Shown here in pieces: positions 1-7,643 of a DNA stretch of 11,726 bases. Numbering within the stretch: position 1 is the first letter of the stretch; each line of letters starts with the position of its first letter. Origin of the DNA: CAZLYK01 sp964563495 (lineage in GTDB: Bacteria > Acidobacteriota > Blastocatellia > RBC074); contig CAZLYK010000162.1 of the NCBI GenBank assembly GCA_964563495.1, forward strand, positions 1 through 11,726. Direction: 5' to 3'. The position numbers and the translations under genes were made by a program. The notes below the pieces were generated by a model. The model worked only from the letters and a program-made list of their open reading frames with translations, made no database searches and was not told where the DNA came from.

Positions 1-137
1 ATCTTCTCGGTCGAGAGGTCCAGATCTTTAAAGATCAGGTCCAGCTGGACGGTATTGAAGCCCAGATCACGGATTCTCACGGCGGTTTCTTCAAGTGAAT
101 AGGGAAAATAACCGGTGAAGATCCCAACTTGTAGCAT
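1..137 (-). CDS. Sugar phosphate isomerase/epimerase-like protein (partial, N-terminus only)
   Basis: Only the first 45 codons are in the window; the rest runs off the left edge. The reading begins MLQVGIFTGYFPYSLEETA and continues with a stretch containing RDLGFNTVQLDL, which has the pattern of the first beta strand and helix of the xylose-isomerase-like TIM barrel (AP endonuclease family 2 fold): a G-(I/V)-F-(T/S) start, a 'P-SLEETA-IRDLGF' helix, and 'VQLD' where family members often have 'VEL'. The start is firmly set by AAGGAGG (complement of 143-149) with a 5-base spacer before ATG at 137. Family members isomerise or epimerise sugars, keto-sugars or inositols in the cytoplasm, usually with a divalent metal. 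The catalytic part is not visible, so the substrate cannot be given. It is divergently arranged with a secreted DUF4432 sugar-epimerase-like gene, which fits carbohydrate metabolism (inference). Confidence 0.75.
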   Translation of the reverse strand, partial: MLQVGIFTGYFPYSLEETAVRIRDLGFNTVQLDLIFKDLDLSTEK

Positions 138-142
138 ATTCG

Positions 143-149
143 CCTCCTT
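143..149 (-). promoter_or_regulatory. Strong ribosome binding site of the leftmost gene
   Basis: The minus strand reads AAGGAGG followed by CGAAT and then ATG at 137-135. This is a complete match to the anti-SD core at an ideal 5-base distance, and it fixes the start of the truncated gene. Confidence 0.8.
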
Positions 150-212
150 CACAACGGCCGCAATTTTGGCCAGCTGGTCTCGATAACTCGGTGATATCTC
201 GTCATGAATGAA

Positions 213-240
213 TTGATCTTTCCAACAGCTTGACCATAAT
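213..240 (+). promoter_or_regulatory. Candidate sigma-70-type promoter for the DUF4432 gene
   Basis: TTGATC (213-218), a 16-base spacer and CATAAT (235-240) give 4/6 and 5/6 matches to the -35 and -10 consensus. Initiation near 247 would leave a leader of about 70 bases before the ATG at 316. The -35 hexamer overlaps one arm of an 8-base inverted repeat (GAATTGAT at 210-217, ATCAATTC at 254-261) that brackets the promoter, which is a possible operator. This is a pattern match only; other positions in this AT-richer region could serve. Confidence 0.35.
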
Positions 241-315
241 AAAGCGGAAACAAATCAATTCCTGTCATGAAAGATTGGTTGTCATGTTCGTGCGAAATCG
301 TCCGGAGAAGCAAGC

Positions 316-1569
316 ATGCTTAAGATATTCTCTTTGACACTGCTCATAATATTAATGACTACCCCATTAACCAGATCGCAGACGAGAGAGCCATACCGCC
401 AGACGCTGACCAGCGCCGAGCGCAACCTTCACGTGGACGCCTGGCGCCTCACGGATCAGGAATTGAAACTGAGCGCCGGCTCACATTGGTCAGTCCACAA
501 ATACACCCTCCACGGCGGCAGGCAGGAAGGCGTTGATGTGATCGTCGTTGATAACGGCGCTCTGACTTTCACCCTCATCCCAACCCGCGGGATGAACATT
601 CTGAAAGTCACCACGGGTGAGGTCGCACTCGGCTGGGATTCACCCGTGAAAGAGGTAGTCCATCCGCAATTCATCAATCTACAGTCACGCGGCGGTCTCG
701 GCTGGCTCGAAGGCTTTAACGAATGGATGGCGCGCTGCGGCCTCGAATGGGCCGGCCATCCAGGCAGAGATGAATTCATCAACAACCTCGGCGACAAAGC
801 CGAGATGGATCTGACCCTGCACGGGAAAATCGGCAACCTTCCCGCATCCGAAGTCGAAGTCGTCATCGATCGCCGGCCGCCGCATCGCATTCGCATTCGT
901 GGGCGGGTGGATGAAAGAATGTTTTACGGCCCGAAACTGGAGCTATGGACTGAGATTTCGACTGAGCCGGGGTCGAACTCTCTCCGTATCGAAGATAACC
1001 TGACAAACCGTGGGGCGTACGATCAGGAATTTCAGATCATCTATCATTCCAACTACGGCCCGCCGCTGCTAGAGCAAGGCTCGCGTTTCGTCGGCGCGAT
1101 CAAGGAAGTCCGCCCGTTTAATGCGCACGCGGCAAAAAGCCTGGCGACGTTTGGCGATTACGTCGCCCCAACTATGGGGTTTATCGAACAGGTTTATGGC
1201 ATCATCCCGTTCGCAGACGAACAGAAACGCACGACTGTCATGCTGCACAACGCGGACAAGGACAAGGCCGTCGCGCTAACCTATAACGTCGAACAATTGC
1301 CGTACTTCACGCTTTGGAAAAACACGACGGCGATCGAAGAAGGCTATGTCACAGGGCTCGAACCCGGGACGGGCTTCCCGGCCAACCGGAGCGCCGAGCG
1401 GAAAGCCGGCCGCGTCCCCAAACTGAGACCCGGCGAGTCGCGCAATTTTACTCTCGATGTGGCCATTCATACGGGAAAGAGCGAGGTTGAGCGTGCCGCC
1501 GCCGCAATCCTGAAACTACAGGCCGGGCGTCAGACTCAGATCAATCCACAACCGATTAAGGTTGAATGA
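316..1569 (+). CDS. Secreted DUF4432 family protein (aldose 1-epimerase-like fold)
   Basis: 417 residues. Residues 1-21 (MLKIFSLTLLIILMTTPLTRS) form a short signal peptide, so the product is probably periplasmic. The rest carries the DUF4432 hallmarks: V-D-GAL-F--IPTRGM (about 78-93), LGW-SPV (105-111), VVHP-F (114-119), RGGLGWLEGFNEW--RCGLE (125-144), LHG-IGN-PA (168-177), YHSNYGPPLLE-G (243-255), FTLWK (331-335) and EPGTGFPANR (349-358). DUF4432 proteins share the galactose-mutarotase-like beta-sandwich, and the conserved His, Glu and Arg residues above are candidate sugar-site residues. Enzymatic activity is not well established for the family, so 'epimerase' is a fold-based guess. The start is supported by GGAGAAG five bases upstream of ATG. 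Most DUF4432 members I know of look cytoplasmic, so the signal peptide is notable. Its divergent partner is a sugar isomerase-like gene, which suggests a shared carbohydrate role (inference). Confidence 0.85.
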   Translation: MLKIFSLTLLIILMTTPLTRSQTREPYRQTLTSAERNLHVDAWRLTDQELKLSAGSHWSVHKYTLHGGRQEGVDVIVVDNGALTFTLIPTRGMNILKVTTGEVALGWDSPVKEVVHPQFINLQSRGGLGWLEGFNEWMARCGLEWAGHPGRDEFINNLGDKAEMDLTLHGKIGNLPASEVEVVIDRRPPHRIRIRGRVDERMFYGPKLELWTEISTEPGSNSLRIEDNLTNRGAYDQEFQIIYHSNYGPPLLEQGSRFVGAIKEVRPFNAHAAKSLATFGDYVAPTMGFIEQVYGIIPFADEQKRTTVMLHNADKDKAVALTYNVEQLPYFTLWKNTTAIEEGYVTGLEPGTGFPANRSAERKAGRVPKLRPGESRNFTLDVAIHTGKSEVERAAAAILKLQAGRQTQINPQPIKVE

Positions 1570-1579
1570 ACGGTTTTAT

Positions 1580-1605
1580 CCCCAGACCTCCCTGGGGTCT
1601 TTCTT
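1580..1605 (+). terminator. Weak intrinsic terminator after the DUF4432 gene
   Basis: CCCCAG (1580-1585) pairs with CTGGGG (1592-1597) around a 6-base loop and is followed by TCTTTCTT on the plus strand, eleven bases after the stop codon. The stem is GC-rich but short and the T tract is interrupted. On the minus strand the hairpin has no U tract, so it would serve mainly the plus-strand gene. Confidence 0.4.
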
Positions 1606-1617
1606 GGCGTCTTGGCG
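1602..1617. repeat. Tandem TCTTGGCG duplication
   Basis: Two exact adjacent copies of TCTTGGCG (1602-1609 and 1610-1617) sit in the short gap between convergent genes, directly after the terminator-like hairpin. It may be the remnant of a dispersed intergenic repeat, but one copy in one window cannot show this. Confidence 0.4.
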
Positions 1618-1664
1618 ATTGAATCTCCCGCATAATTAACCTATTTGATCAGTTCGGACGCAGG

Positions 1665-3023
1665 TCACAAGCCCGCCAGCCGCTGATTGGTATCGCCGAA
1701 TTGGTCGAGGCGCACACCCATCACGTCCATGAGCGAGAGGTAAAGGCTGCAGGCGCGACGATTATCGTTGCCCTGATCGAGGTAATCCAGCACACGGCCC
1801 GTCTGCAGGGCTCCGCCGGCCTTGCCCGCGAGTACAATCGGCAACTGGTCCGCGCTATGGGCGTCGCCGTCGAAGAGGCTTGATCCAAGCATGAGCACGG
1901 AGTTGTCGAGCAGCGATGTCCCGCCCTCGTCGATCTCCTTCAGTCGCTTGACGAGGTAAGTGAACTGCTCGACATGGAACTGGTTGGTCTTGAGGTACAT
2001 CGCTTCAAGCTCAGGCGCCTTGCCGTTGTGGGTGAGGTCAAGATGCAGGGCTCCGCGCACGCCATCCAGGAACCTGAAGTTCATCTGCGAGAGATCGTTG
2101 TTGAGCATGAGGGTGATCACGCGGGTCTTGTCCATCTGGAACGCGAGGACAATCAGGTCGAGCATCAGCTTCATGTGCTCGGGGACGTTTTGTGGGATCT
2201 CCGCTGCCGGGCGCGGCATGTTCGGCTGTTTGAGCGTCGGGCGCCAGCCTTCGAGGCGCTCTTCCCTGGAAGCGTGGTCGATGCGCTTCTCGATCTCACG
2301 GATGGACTCCAGGTATTCGTCGAGCTTTTTGCGATCAGCAGTGCTGACCCTCGGCCGGAGCGAGTGCGCCTCTTCGAGGACGGCATCTAGCATGCTGCGG
2401 TCCAGCCTCCGGCCATTTCCATCGCCGACCAGCTGGTCGAAAGTCCGTGACGGATAGATCTCCTTGGTGGCGGGTTTGGTGGGAGAGACCCACGAAATGG
2501 ACGAACCGTAGATCATCGACAGGCCGTCTTCAAGCCGCAGCTCGTTCGGCTCGACCCCGAGCGCTAAACTGGGAACCACGGTGTGATTCCCAATTCGCTG
2601 GGCGAGCATCTGGTCAAAAGAGGTACCCACTCGAATCTCTTTCGGATCCAGACTGACTGTCGCGCCGGAGAGGAGATTCATCCTGCCAAGGTGGGGGCTG
2701 GTGGATGACAATGCTTTCTGGTGGTATAGGCCACGAATGAAAACTATGTCTTCTCGGATTGGCGCGAGCGGTTTTGCGGCATCGCCGAATTCCATGGAAG
2801 CCCCGCTGCCTTTCGCCCACCAGTGAACCGGTTCGACGCCATTGGAAAAGTAGATGTGCGCAATCCGGAGCGGTGGCTTGCTCGCATCGGTTGCCCCGGT
2901 TGTCAGAGCTGCTTTGCCGTCTTGCGCACGGAGCGGCAACGATTCCAGCCAGGGCAGCGCCAGGGCGACGCCCGCGCCTCGCAAAAATTGACGCCGCGAT
3001 GTCTGATTTGTTGTGCTCTTCAT
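1665..3023 (-). CDS. Tat-exported DUF1552 domain-containing protein
   Basis: 452 residues. The N-terminus carries a twin-arginine signal (SRRQFLRGAGVALALPWLES, residues 9-28, with the Arg pair at 10-11), so it is exported folded. The body matches the DUF1552 family: 'PPLRIAHIYFSNGVEPVHWW' near the N-terminus, then the pattern H-GRMN-LSGA, SFDQ-LA (residues near 135-142), ESIREIEKRI, and a C-terminal run with LDLTHNG, LDNSVLMLGSSLFDG-AHS and LPIVLAGKAGG. DUF1552 proteins are distant relatives of the DUF1501/sulfatase-like alkaline-phosphatase fold; their biochemical function is unknown. The gene lies 11 bases after the cytochrome/DUF1592 gene and its SD overlaps that gene's stop codon, so the two are almost certainly translated together. 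This pairing recurs in Acidobacteriota, Planctomycetota and Verrucomicrobiota and is often assumed to form an exported redox or polymer-degrading complex, which is not proven. Confidence 0.9.
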   Translation of the reverse strand: MKSTTNQTSRRQFLRGAGVALALPWLESLPLRAQDGKAALTTGATDASKPPLRIAHIYFSNGVEPVHWWAKGSGASMEFGDAAKPLAPIREDIVFIRGLYHQKALSSTSPHLGRMNLLSGATVSLDPKEIRVGTSFDQMLAQRIGNHTVVPSLALGVEPNELRLEDGLSMIYGSSISWVSPTKPATKEIYPSRTFDQLVGDGNGRRLDRSMLDAVLEEAHSLRPRVSTADRKKLDEYLESIREIEKRIDHASREERLEGWRPTLKQPNMPRPAAEIPQNVPEHMKLMLDLIVLAFQMDKTRVITLMLNNDLSQMNFRFLDGVRGALHLDLTHNGKAPELEAMYLKTNQFHVEQFTYLVKRLKEIDEGGTSLLDNSVLMLGSSLFDGDAHSADQLPIVLAGKAGGALQTGRVLDYLDQGNDNRRACSLYLSLMDVMGVRLDQFGDTNQRLAGL

Positions 3024-3030
3024 CTTCCAG

Positions 3031-3036
3031 CTCCTT
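3031..3036 (-). promoter_or_regulatory. Ribosome binding site overlapping the upstream stop codon
   Basis: The minus strand reads TAAGGAG then 7 bases and ATG at 3023-3021. The TAA stop of the DUF1592 gene (3037-3035) forms the first bases of the AAGGAG site, so ribosomes finishing the cytochrome protein are positioned on the DUF1552 start. This is direct evidence of translational coupling. Confidence 0.75.
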
Positions 3037-6000
3037 AAGGAAACCGCCGCACCGTAGCGATCTTTGCCGGCGCCGGTTCTTCGTTTCGTCCGACGCGATT
3101 GCGGAATTGCTTGCTGAGAGCGATTTCAGTCACCAGTTGCGAGAAGGGGGCATCGCCGCCAGCCTTGACCATGCGATCGATCAGCAGTAGATCTGATCCC
3201 TGGATGGTTCGCCCCAGCGCATACCCCACCAGCTTGTAGGAGAGCGTCTTGCGAACCTGCTCGTCCTTCACCCGCATGTAGTTGAGAAGCCCGTCCACAC
3301 CGGCGATCTGCGTCTGATCGGAGAGCGACGCCGAATCCTCGATTGGTTTTCCGTCGGTGTATCGATCGCGCCAGCGACCGGTCGAATCATAGTGCTCCAG
3401 CGAAAAACCGAGCGGATCAATCCGGGTATGGCAATTGGCGCAGGAGGCGTTGCGTTTGTGCTGTTCCAGCCGGGCTTTCACCGATAGCCCGCCAAAGAGT
3501 TTGTCATCCGCCGGTATCGATCCGGCATCGGCGGGGGGAGGCGGCACCGGGGTCCCCAACACCCGGCGCAAAATCCAGTCGCCGCGTTTCACCGGACTGG
3601 TTCGCAGTGGCGCAGAGGTTGCCGTCAGGACTGCCCCTAATCGAAACAGGCCGCCGCGATGGAACGCGCTCGCGCCCTCAACCAATTCTAACTGCTCGGT
3701 GGACCCGATCTCCTTCTTCACCCCATAAAACCTGGCCAGGTCACGGTTCAGAAAAGTGTAATCAGCGAAAAAGATCTCGCTGACCGGGTGATCATTTCGG
3801 ATGACATGCTCGAAAAACGAGACTGCCTCGTCGTGCATAGCTTCCTTGACGGAGTCGGTGAACTCGGGGAAGCGGCTGGTATCGACGCCTTTAAACTCGT
3901 CGAAATGGTAGAAACCGAGCCACTGGCCGAAGAATTCCGCCGACAGTCGCCGGGCTTTTGGATCGGCCAACATCCGTTTCACCTGGCGCTGGATCCCTTG
4001 CGATTTGCTCAGTTCTCCCGCCCCCGCTGCACGCCACAATTCGGCATCGGGGATCGAAGACCAGAGGAAGTAACTGAGACGACCGGCCAGTTCCCAGGCC
4101 GTCAGCGGCCTGACGGCAGAGATGTCCACAACCGGTCTGACCGGAGAGGTGTCCGCTACCTGCTCCACTCGATAGAGAAACTGGGGTGCGATCAGGATCC
4201 GGGCCAACAACGCCCGGATCGCTTTGCGATGATCTGGATCAGCGCTGATCGTTTTGTCATAGAAGGATCGCAGACTCTGTTTCTCTTTTTCAGTCAGGGG
4301 ACGCCGCCAGGCTCGGCCGGCAAACTGCAGGCAATCCGAGACGTGACCCGGGCGGGCAGCCGCCTCCGCCGCCAGTACAGCTTCGTACTCGACGCGAAGC
4401 GGTATCACATACTTCCGCATCCCCTCGGGCAGGGCCTCGGTCTCAACCTTTCCCATTTGAGCGATCCCCTTCCCCTTCAGGTCTACCCCAAAATGCCGGG
4501 CAAGTAACCGCAGATAATTGTCGTGGTACTCAAACGATGAATAAAGATCATTCCAGGCGTGATTGAGCCGCGCCCGCGTGGCGCCATCAACCAGGTACTC
4601 GACCACAAACCGGTCATCCCGGTGATACTTCACTTTTTGCACGAACTCGTCGTGCTCAGGCACGTTGTAAGTATTGTCGAAGGGGTCTGGAACCGGGTCC
4701 TTATCCGCCGGGGTTGGCTCGCCGTGTGAATTCGGAGGCAGGATGGTAGCTAATTCCATGACACCTGCTCGGAACGTACGGTAAGCGGCGCTGTTCATAT
4801 CGCCGAGAAGAGCCCGGGTCGGCTGTCCCCTGGTAACTCCGTCTGCGCGGTCAGCAATTACGATTCGGACAACCTGGTCATGATTACTGCCAAGCTCCGC
4901 GTCAACCTGCAGGTTCAGGGCAAATCGGCCCTCCGGCATCGGCACTTCGAAAGCGACCGACCCTTCCGACGCGAAATCGTCCGGACCGATTGGAGTGCCG
5001 TCCGGGCTTTTCCCGAAACTCAGTTTTCCGGCGGTCTCCTTACTCGCCAGCGCCCTCAATGTCTGCCTGGGACCGGGCGGAAGTATTCCTCGGCGCAGGT
5101 TTGCCGCCGCTTGCGCCTCCTGTGCCGAAACTACAACTGATTGCCCGGCCGGCACCGGCGCCATGGGCGTAATTGGACGGAAACCGACCGTCAGGTTACG
5201 CCAAATAATGACGGGCTTTTCCCCCATAGCGGGATTGACTGTAGCAACATTCAAATAAATTTTTGCCGGCCCGGGCGGAAACGCCGGACCCCGGCCTCCG
5301 TCTCTGACAAACGCGAAATGATGAGCCGGTTTGACATTCAGCGTACGGTCGCTGAATTCGAGTGGGCTCTCGTCGCCGGCACCTCCCGCCGCCAGGTCGC
5401 CTCGCGCAAACAGCCAGCTCGGCCAGGTAACCAGAAACTTCTGGATCTCTTCGCACCCGGCCCGCGCAGCCTCGATGATCGTTTTGCTGTCCGTTCCGGG
5501 AGTCGCCCCAGGAATTGGCAGCTTGCGCCATTGCGAGGCAACCTCGGACGAGGGATAAAGCAATGACGGATGATTGACCACCCGCCAGATGTGTTGGACA
5601 AAGCGAAGATTTGTTCCCTCGCGAGCCGCAAGTTCTTTCAATGTAACCCTGGTATCGCCCAGTGCTGCTCGATGCTTGTAGCGCCAGGCGACATACATGG
5701 CTCGACTGTATTTTTCCAGTCCAAACGGCCTCCCGCCTTCGCCCGAGACGGTTCGGAATCCATTGGCGGCGTAGATATCCTTGATCCGAGTAATCGCCGA
5801 GAGCTCGAAGCCGGTCTTGGCGGGATGCGGGAAAAACTCGAGCGGCCCGGCCCCGATCACGGCATGATCGGCAATCTGCTTGGCGGCGCTGAGGTAACGC
5901 TCCAGGTTTGCATCCTGGATAAACTGCACGTCACCGAAGTTCGTAAACCCCTCACCGCCGACCGAGTCGCTCGCAGAATCGATCCCGACGTTCAGATCGA

Positions 6001-6514
6001 GTCCGGTCAGGTCTTTGATCGTGTAGGCGTACTCGCCGCTGGTTAGCCGTCTAACCGTGACCCGCCCTGGATCACCGTCGTGCTTTTTTGCATAGTCCTT
6101 CAGCCCCGCCCGTATCCACGAGATGGCCTGATCACGCTCAGCGTCGCTCGGTTGCGGCATGCTCCTGGGCGGCATGATCTTCTGCTCAAGCGCTCTCGCC
6201 ACCCTTTCCCAAATTTGGAAATGATCACCAACCGAATCCTGCCCGCTCAATTTTTCAAGATTCACTCCCGCCTTTGAGACACCCTCGCCGTGGCAGATAA
6301 AGCAATATTGTTTAAATATCGCCTGCGCATTGGGGGTGGACTGGCCGGCTCCCCGGGTCTTTACCTCTAAGCTGATCGCCCGGGTGTTTCCGACGATACC
6401 GATCGCAACGACGCAGGCCAACAGCAGGACCGCGAGTTCCCCGTAGCGTGCCAACCTTCGGCTCCAGATGGTTCTCAAGACATGATCGAGTTTCATTTTC
6501 GAATACCTCATCAC
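3035..6514 (-). CDS. Giant exported c-type cytochrome protein with DUF1587/1595/1592/1588/1585 domains
   Basis: 1159 residues from GTG at 6514. An ATG immediately follows, and another ATG at 6496 has a GAGG site 9 bases upstream and may be the true start (1153 residues, MKLDHV...). A hydrophobic segment at about 26-43 is a signal peptide or membrane anchor. CFICH at 71-75 is a haem c motif in a planctomycete-type cytochrome domain, with 'KIMPPRSMPQPSDAE' at 112-126 supplying a plausible Met ligand. DUF1587 follows at about 150-215 (RRLTSGEYAYTIKDLTGLDL), then DUF1595 at about 725-785 (FAGRAWRRPLTEKEK), DUF1592 at about 802-930 (RPLTAWELAGRLSYFLWSS), DUF1588 at about 950-1045 with a second CxxCH (CANCH, 1025-1029), and DUF1585 at about 1070-1145. 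The roughly 500 residues between DUF1587 and DUF1595 are not assigned to a domain. The protein probably transfers electrons in the periplasm; its substrate is unknown. It is the first gene of a coupled pair with the DUF1552 gene. Confidence 0.9.
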   Translation of the reverse strand: MMRYSKMKLDHVLRTIWSRRLARYGELAVLLLACVVAIGIVGNTRAISLEVKTRGAGQSTPNAQAIFKQYCFICHGEGVSKAGVNLEKLSGQDSVGDHFQIWERVARALEQKIMPPRSMPQPSDAERDQAISWIRAGLKDYAKKHDGDPGRVTVRRLTSGEYAYTIKDLTGLDLNVGIDSASDSVGGEGFTNFGDVQFIQDANLERYLSAAKQIADHAVIGAGPLEFFPHPAKTGFELSAITRIKDIYAANGFRTVSGEGGRPFGLEKYSRAMYVAWRYKHRAALGDTRVTLKELAAREGTNLRFVQHIWRVVNHPSLLYPSSEVASQWRKLPIPGATPGTDSKTIIEAARAGCEEIQKFLVTWPSWLFARGDLAAGGAGDESPLEFSDRTLNVKPAHHFAFVRDGGRGPAFPPGPAKIYLNVATVNPAMGEKPVIIWRNLTVGFRPITPMAPVPAGQSVVVSAQEAQAAANLRRGILPPGPRQTLRALASKETAGKLSFGKSPDGTPIGPDDFASEGSVAFEVPMPEGRFALNLQVDAELGSNHDQVVRIVIADRADGVTRGQPTRALLGDMNSAAYRTFRAGVMELATILPPNSHGEPTPADKDPVPDPFDNTYNVPEHDEFVQKVKYHRDDRFVVEYLVDGATRARLNHAWNDLYSSFEYHDNYLRLLARHFGVDLKGKGIAQMGKVETEALPEGMRKYVIPLRVEYEAVLAAEAAARPGHVSDCLQFAGRAWRRPLTEKEKQSLRSFYDKTISADPDHRKAIRALLARILIAPQFLYRVEQVADTSPVRPVVDISAVRPLTAWELAGRLSYFLWSSIPDAELWRAAGAGELSKSQGIQRQVKRMLADPKARRLSAEFFGQWLGFYHFDEFKGVDTSRFPEFTDSVKEAMHDEAVSFFEHVIRNDHPVSEIFFADYTFLNRDLARFYGVKKEIGSTEQLELVEGASAFHRGGLFRLGAVLTATSAPLRTSPVKRGDWILRRVLGTPVPPPPADAGSIPADDKLFGGLSVKARLEQHKRNASCANCHTRIDPLGFSLEHYDSTGRWRDRYTDGKPIEDSASLSDQTQIAGVDGLLNYMRVKDEQVRKTLSYKLVGYALGRTIQGSDLLLIDRMVKAGGDAPFSQLVTEIALSKQFRNRVGRNEEPAPAKIATVRRFP

Positions 6515-6534
6515 GACTTCAGCAGGATCGGACT

Positions 6535-6564
6535 TTTAAAACCCACTCTAGCCAAAATTGGCAA
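6535..6564 (-). promoter_or_regulatory. Candidate promoter for the DUF1592-DUF1552 pair, with palindrome
   Basis: On the minus strand TTGCCA (6564-6559; 5/6 to consensus), an 18-base spacer and TTTAAA (6540-6535; 4/6) lie just ahead of the cytochrome gene. Transcription would begin around 6528, upstream of both the GTG at 6514 and the ATG at 6496. The near-palindrome GCCAAAATTGGC (6551-6562) overlaps the -35 box and could be a repressor site. The 82-base gap from the desulfhydrase gene leaves open whether all four minus genes are also read through as one unit. Confidence 0.3.
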
Positions 6565-6596
6565 TTGTTTCGGATGTCGCGCTGTTGGCGATCCAC

Positions 6597-7628
6597 TCAA
6601 GCCGGAGTAAAGAACAGCGCCAGTTGCCCGCCCGTGTGCCAGAAGAGCACCGTCTCTTCCTCGCTGAATTTTCCTTTGCGAATCCAGTCAATCAGTGCGG
6701 CCATGGCTTTTGCCGTGTAGACCGGGTCAAGGACGATGCCTTCGGTCGCGGCGACTAATTCCAAGGCTTCGGTGGAAGCGGTGGTAGGGATGCCGTACCC
6801 GGCGCCAATGTACCCGTCGAGCACCGTCACGCGCTGGTTAATAGTCGACGGCGCGCCGAGCAACTCATCGATGCCGCGCACAATCGCCTCCACGTTCGCC
6901 GCGATCTGCGCTGAGGGGTCGTCCGGGCTGACCCCGATGATGCGGACTTCGTCGAGTTCCCACAGCTTCGCGCCCGCCACTAGGCCGGCTTGCGTCCCAC
7001 CCGATGAACTCGCATGAAATACATAGTCAGGTCTGAGACCTAGAGCGTCGAATTGCGCGTGCATTTCACGCATTGCCTGCACGAATCCGAGTGCGCCGAG
7101 CGGCACAGACGCGCCGAGTGGGATTACCGCCACGCGTGTTCCTTCCGCCCTGAGCTGCGCGGCAATCGCTTCAACCACCGGCCCGCGCTCTTCCCGGTTG
7201 TTAATCCGACGGATCTCCGCTCCGACCAGTTCGTCCACAGCCAACGAGGCGGGCTTGAGCCCCGGAGGCACGATGCCGGGCGCCGGCGGGTTCGCCACCA
7301 GGATGCAACGCAGCCCAAGCCGGGCGCAGAGTGACGCCGTCACGCGTGCGTGGTTCGATTGTTCGCCGCCCGTCGTGATCACTGCCTCCGCGCCATCTGC
7401 CATCGCCTGCGCCAGAACATATTCCAGTTTGCGCACCTTGTTTCCACCAAAGCCCGCACCCGTGTAATCGTCTCGCTTGATGAACAGACGAGGCACCCTC
7501 CCGACGGCGCCGGCGAGGTAACCTCGCAGCCGCGCCAACTCCTCGACCGGCGTCGGGTAGAAGCCATGGCCGAGGCGCGGGACGTTCTCCAATCGCGTGA
7601 TCGCATGTTTGCGCTCGCTCTCGTTCAT
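6597..7628 (-). CDS. PLP-dependent D-cysteine desulfhydrase-like enzyme (ACC deaminase family)
   Basis: 343 residues, the usual length for this fold-type II PLP family. The Schiff-base lysine is K64 in FGGNKVRKLEY (60-70). The cofactor/substrate loop TTGGEQSNHA spans 85-94, and the Ser/Gly loop SSSGGTQAG (207-215) holds the PLP phosphate. At the positions that separate the two activities it reads DPVYTAKA (301-308) and HTGG (331-334). ACC deaminases have Glu after the Tyr and Leu after the His; D-cysteine desulfhydrases have Thr or Ser at these places. It therefore probably releases pyruvate, H2S and ammonia from D-cysteine in the cytoplasm, or acts on a related D- or sulfonated amino acid such as cysteate, rather than on ACC. 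There is no signal peptide. It starts 15 bases after the cyclase-family gene, so the two form an operon. The substrate remains inferred. Confidence 0.85.
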   Translation of the reverse strand: MNESERKHAITRLENVPRLGHGFYPTPVEELARLRGYLAGAVGRVPRLFIKRDDYTGAGFGGNKVRKLEYVLAQAMADGAEAVITTGGEQSNHARVTASLCARLGLRCILVANPPAPGIVPPGLKPASLAVDELVGAEIRRINNREERGPVVEAIAAQLRAEGTRVAVIPLGASVPLGALGFVQAMREMHAQFDALGLRPDYVFHASSSGGTQAGLVAGAKLWELDEVRIIGVSPDDPSAQIAANVEAIVRGIDELLGAPSTINQRVTVLDGYIGAGYGIPTTASTEALELVAATEGIVLDPVYTAKAMAALIDWIRKGKFSEEETVLFWHTGGQLALFFTPA

Positions 7629-7643
7629 TTCCTTTCGCCTTCG

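Noticed and set aside
1960..2457. Plus-strand frames opposite the DUF1552 gene, up to 165 codons
   Set aside because: They are Ser/Arg-rich translations of the antisense strand with no recognisable domain and no SD.
3788..4507. 239-codon open frame on the plus strand inside the DUF1592 gene
   Set aside because: It is fully antisense to a well-supported gene, its composition (many Arg, Gln, Gly and Pro) is that of a reverse-frame shadow, and no family motif is visible.
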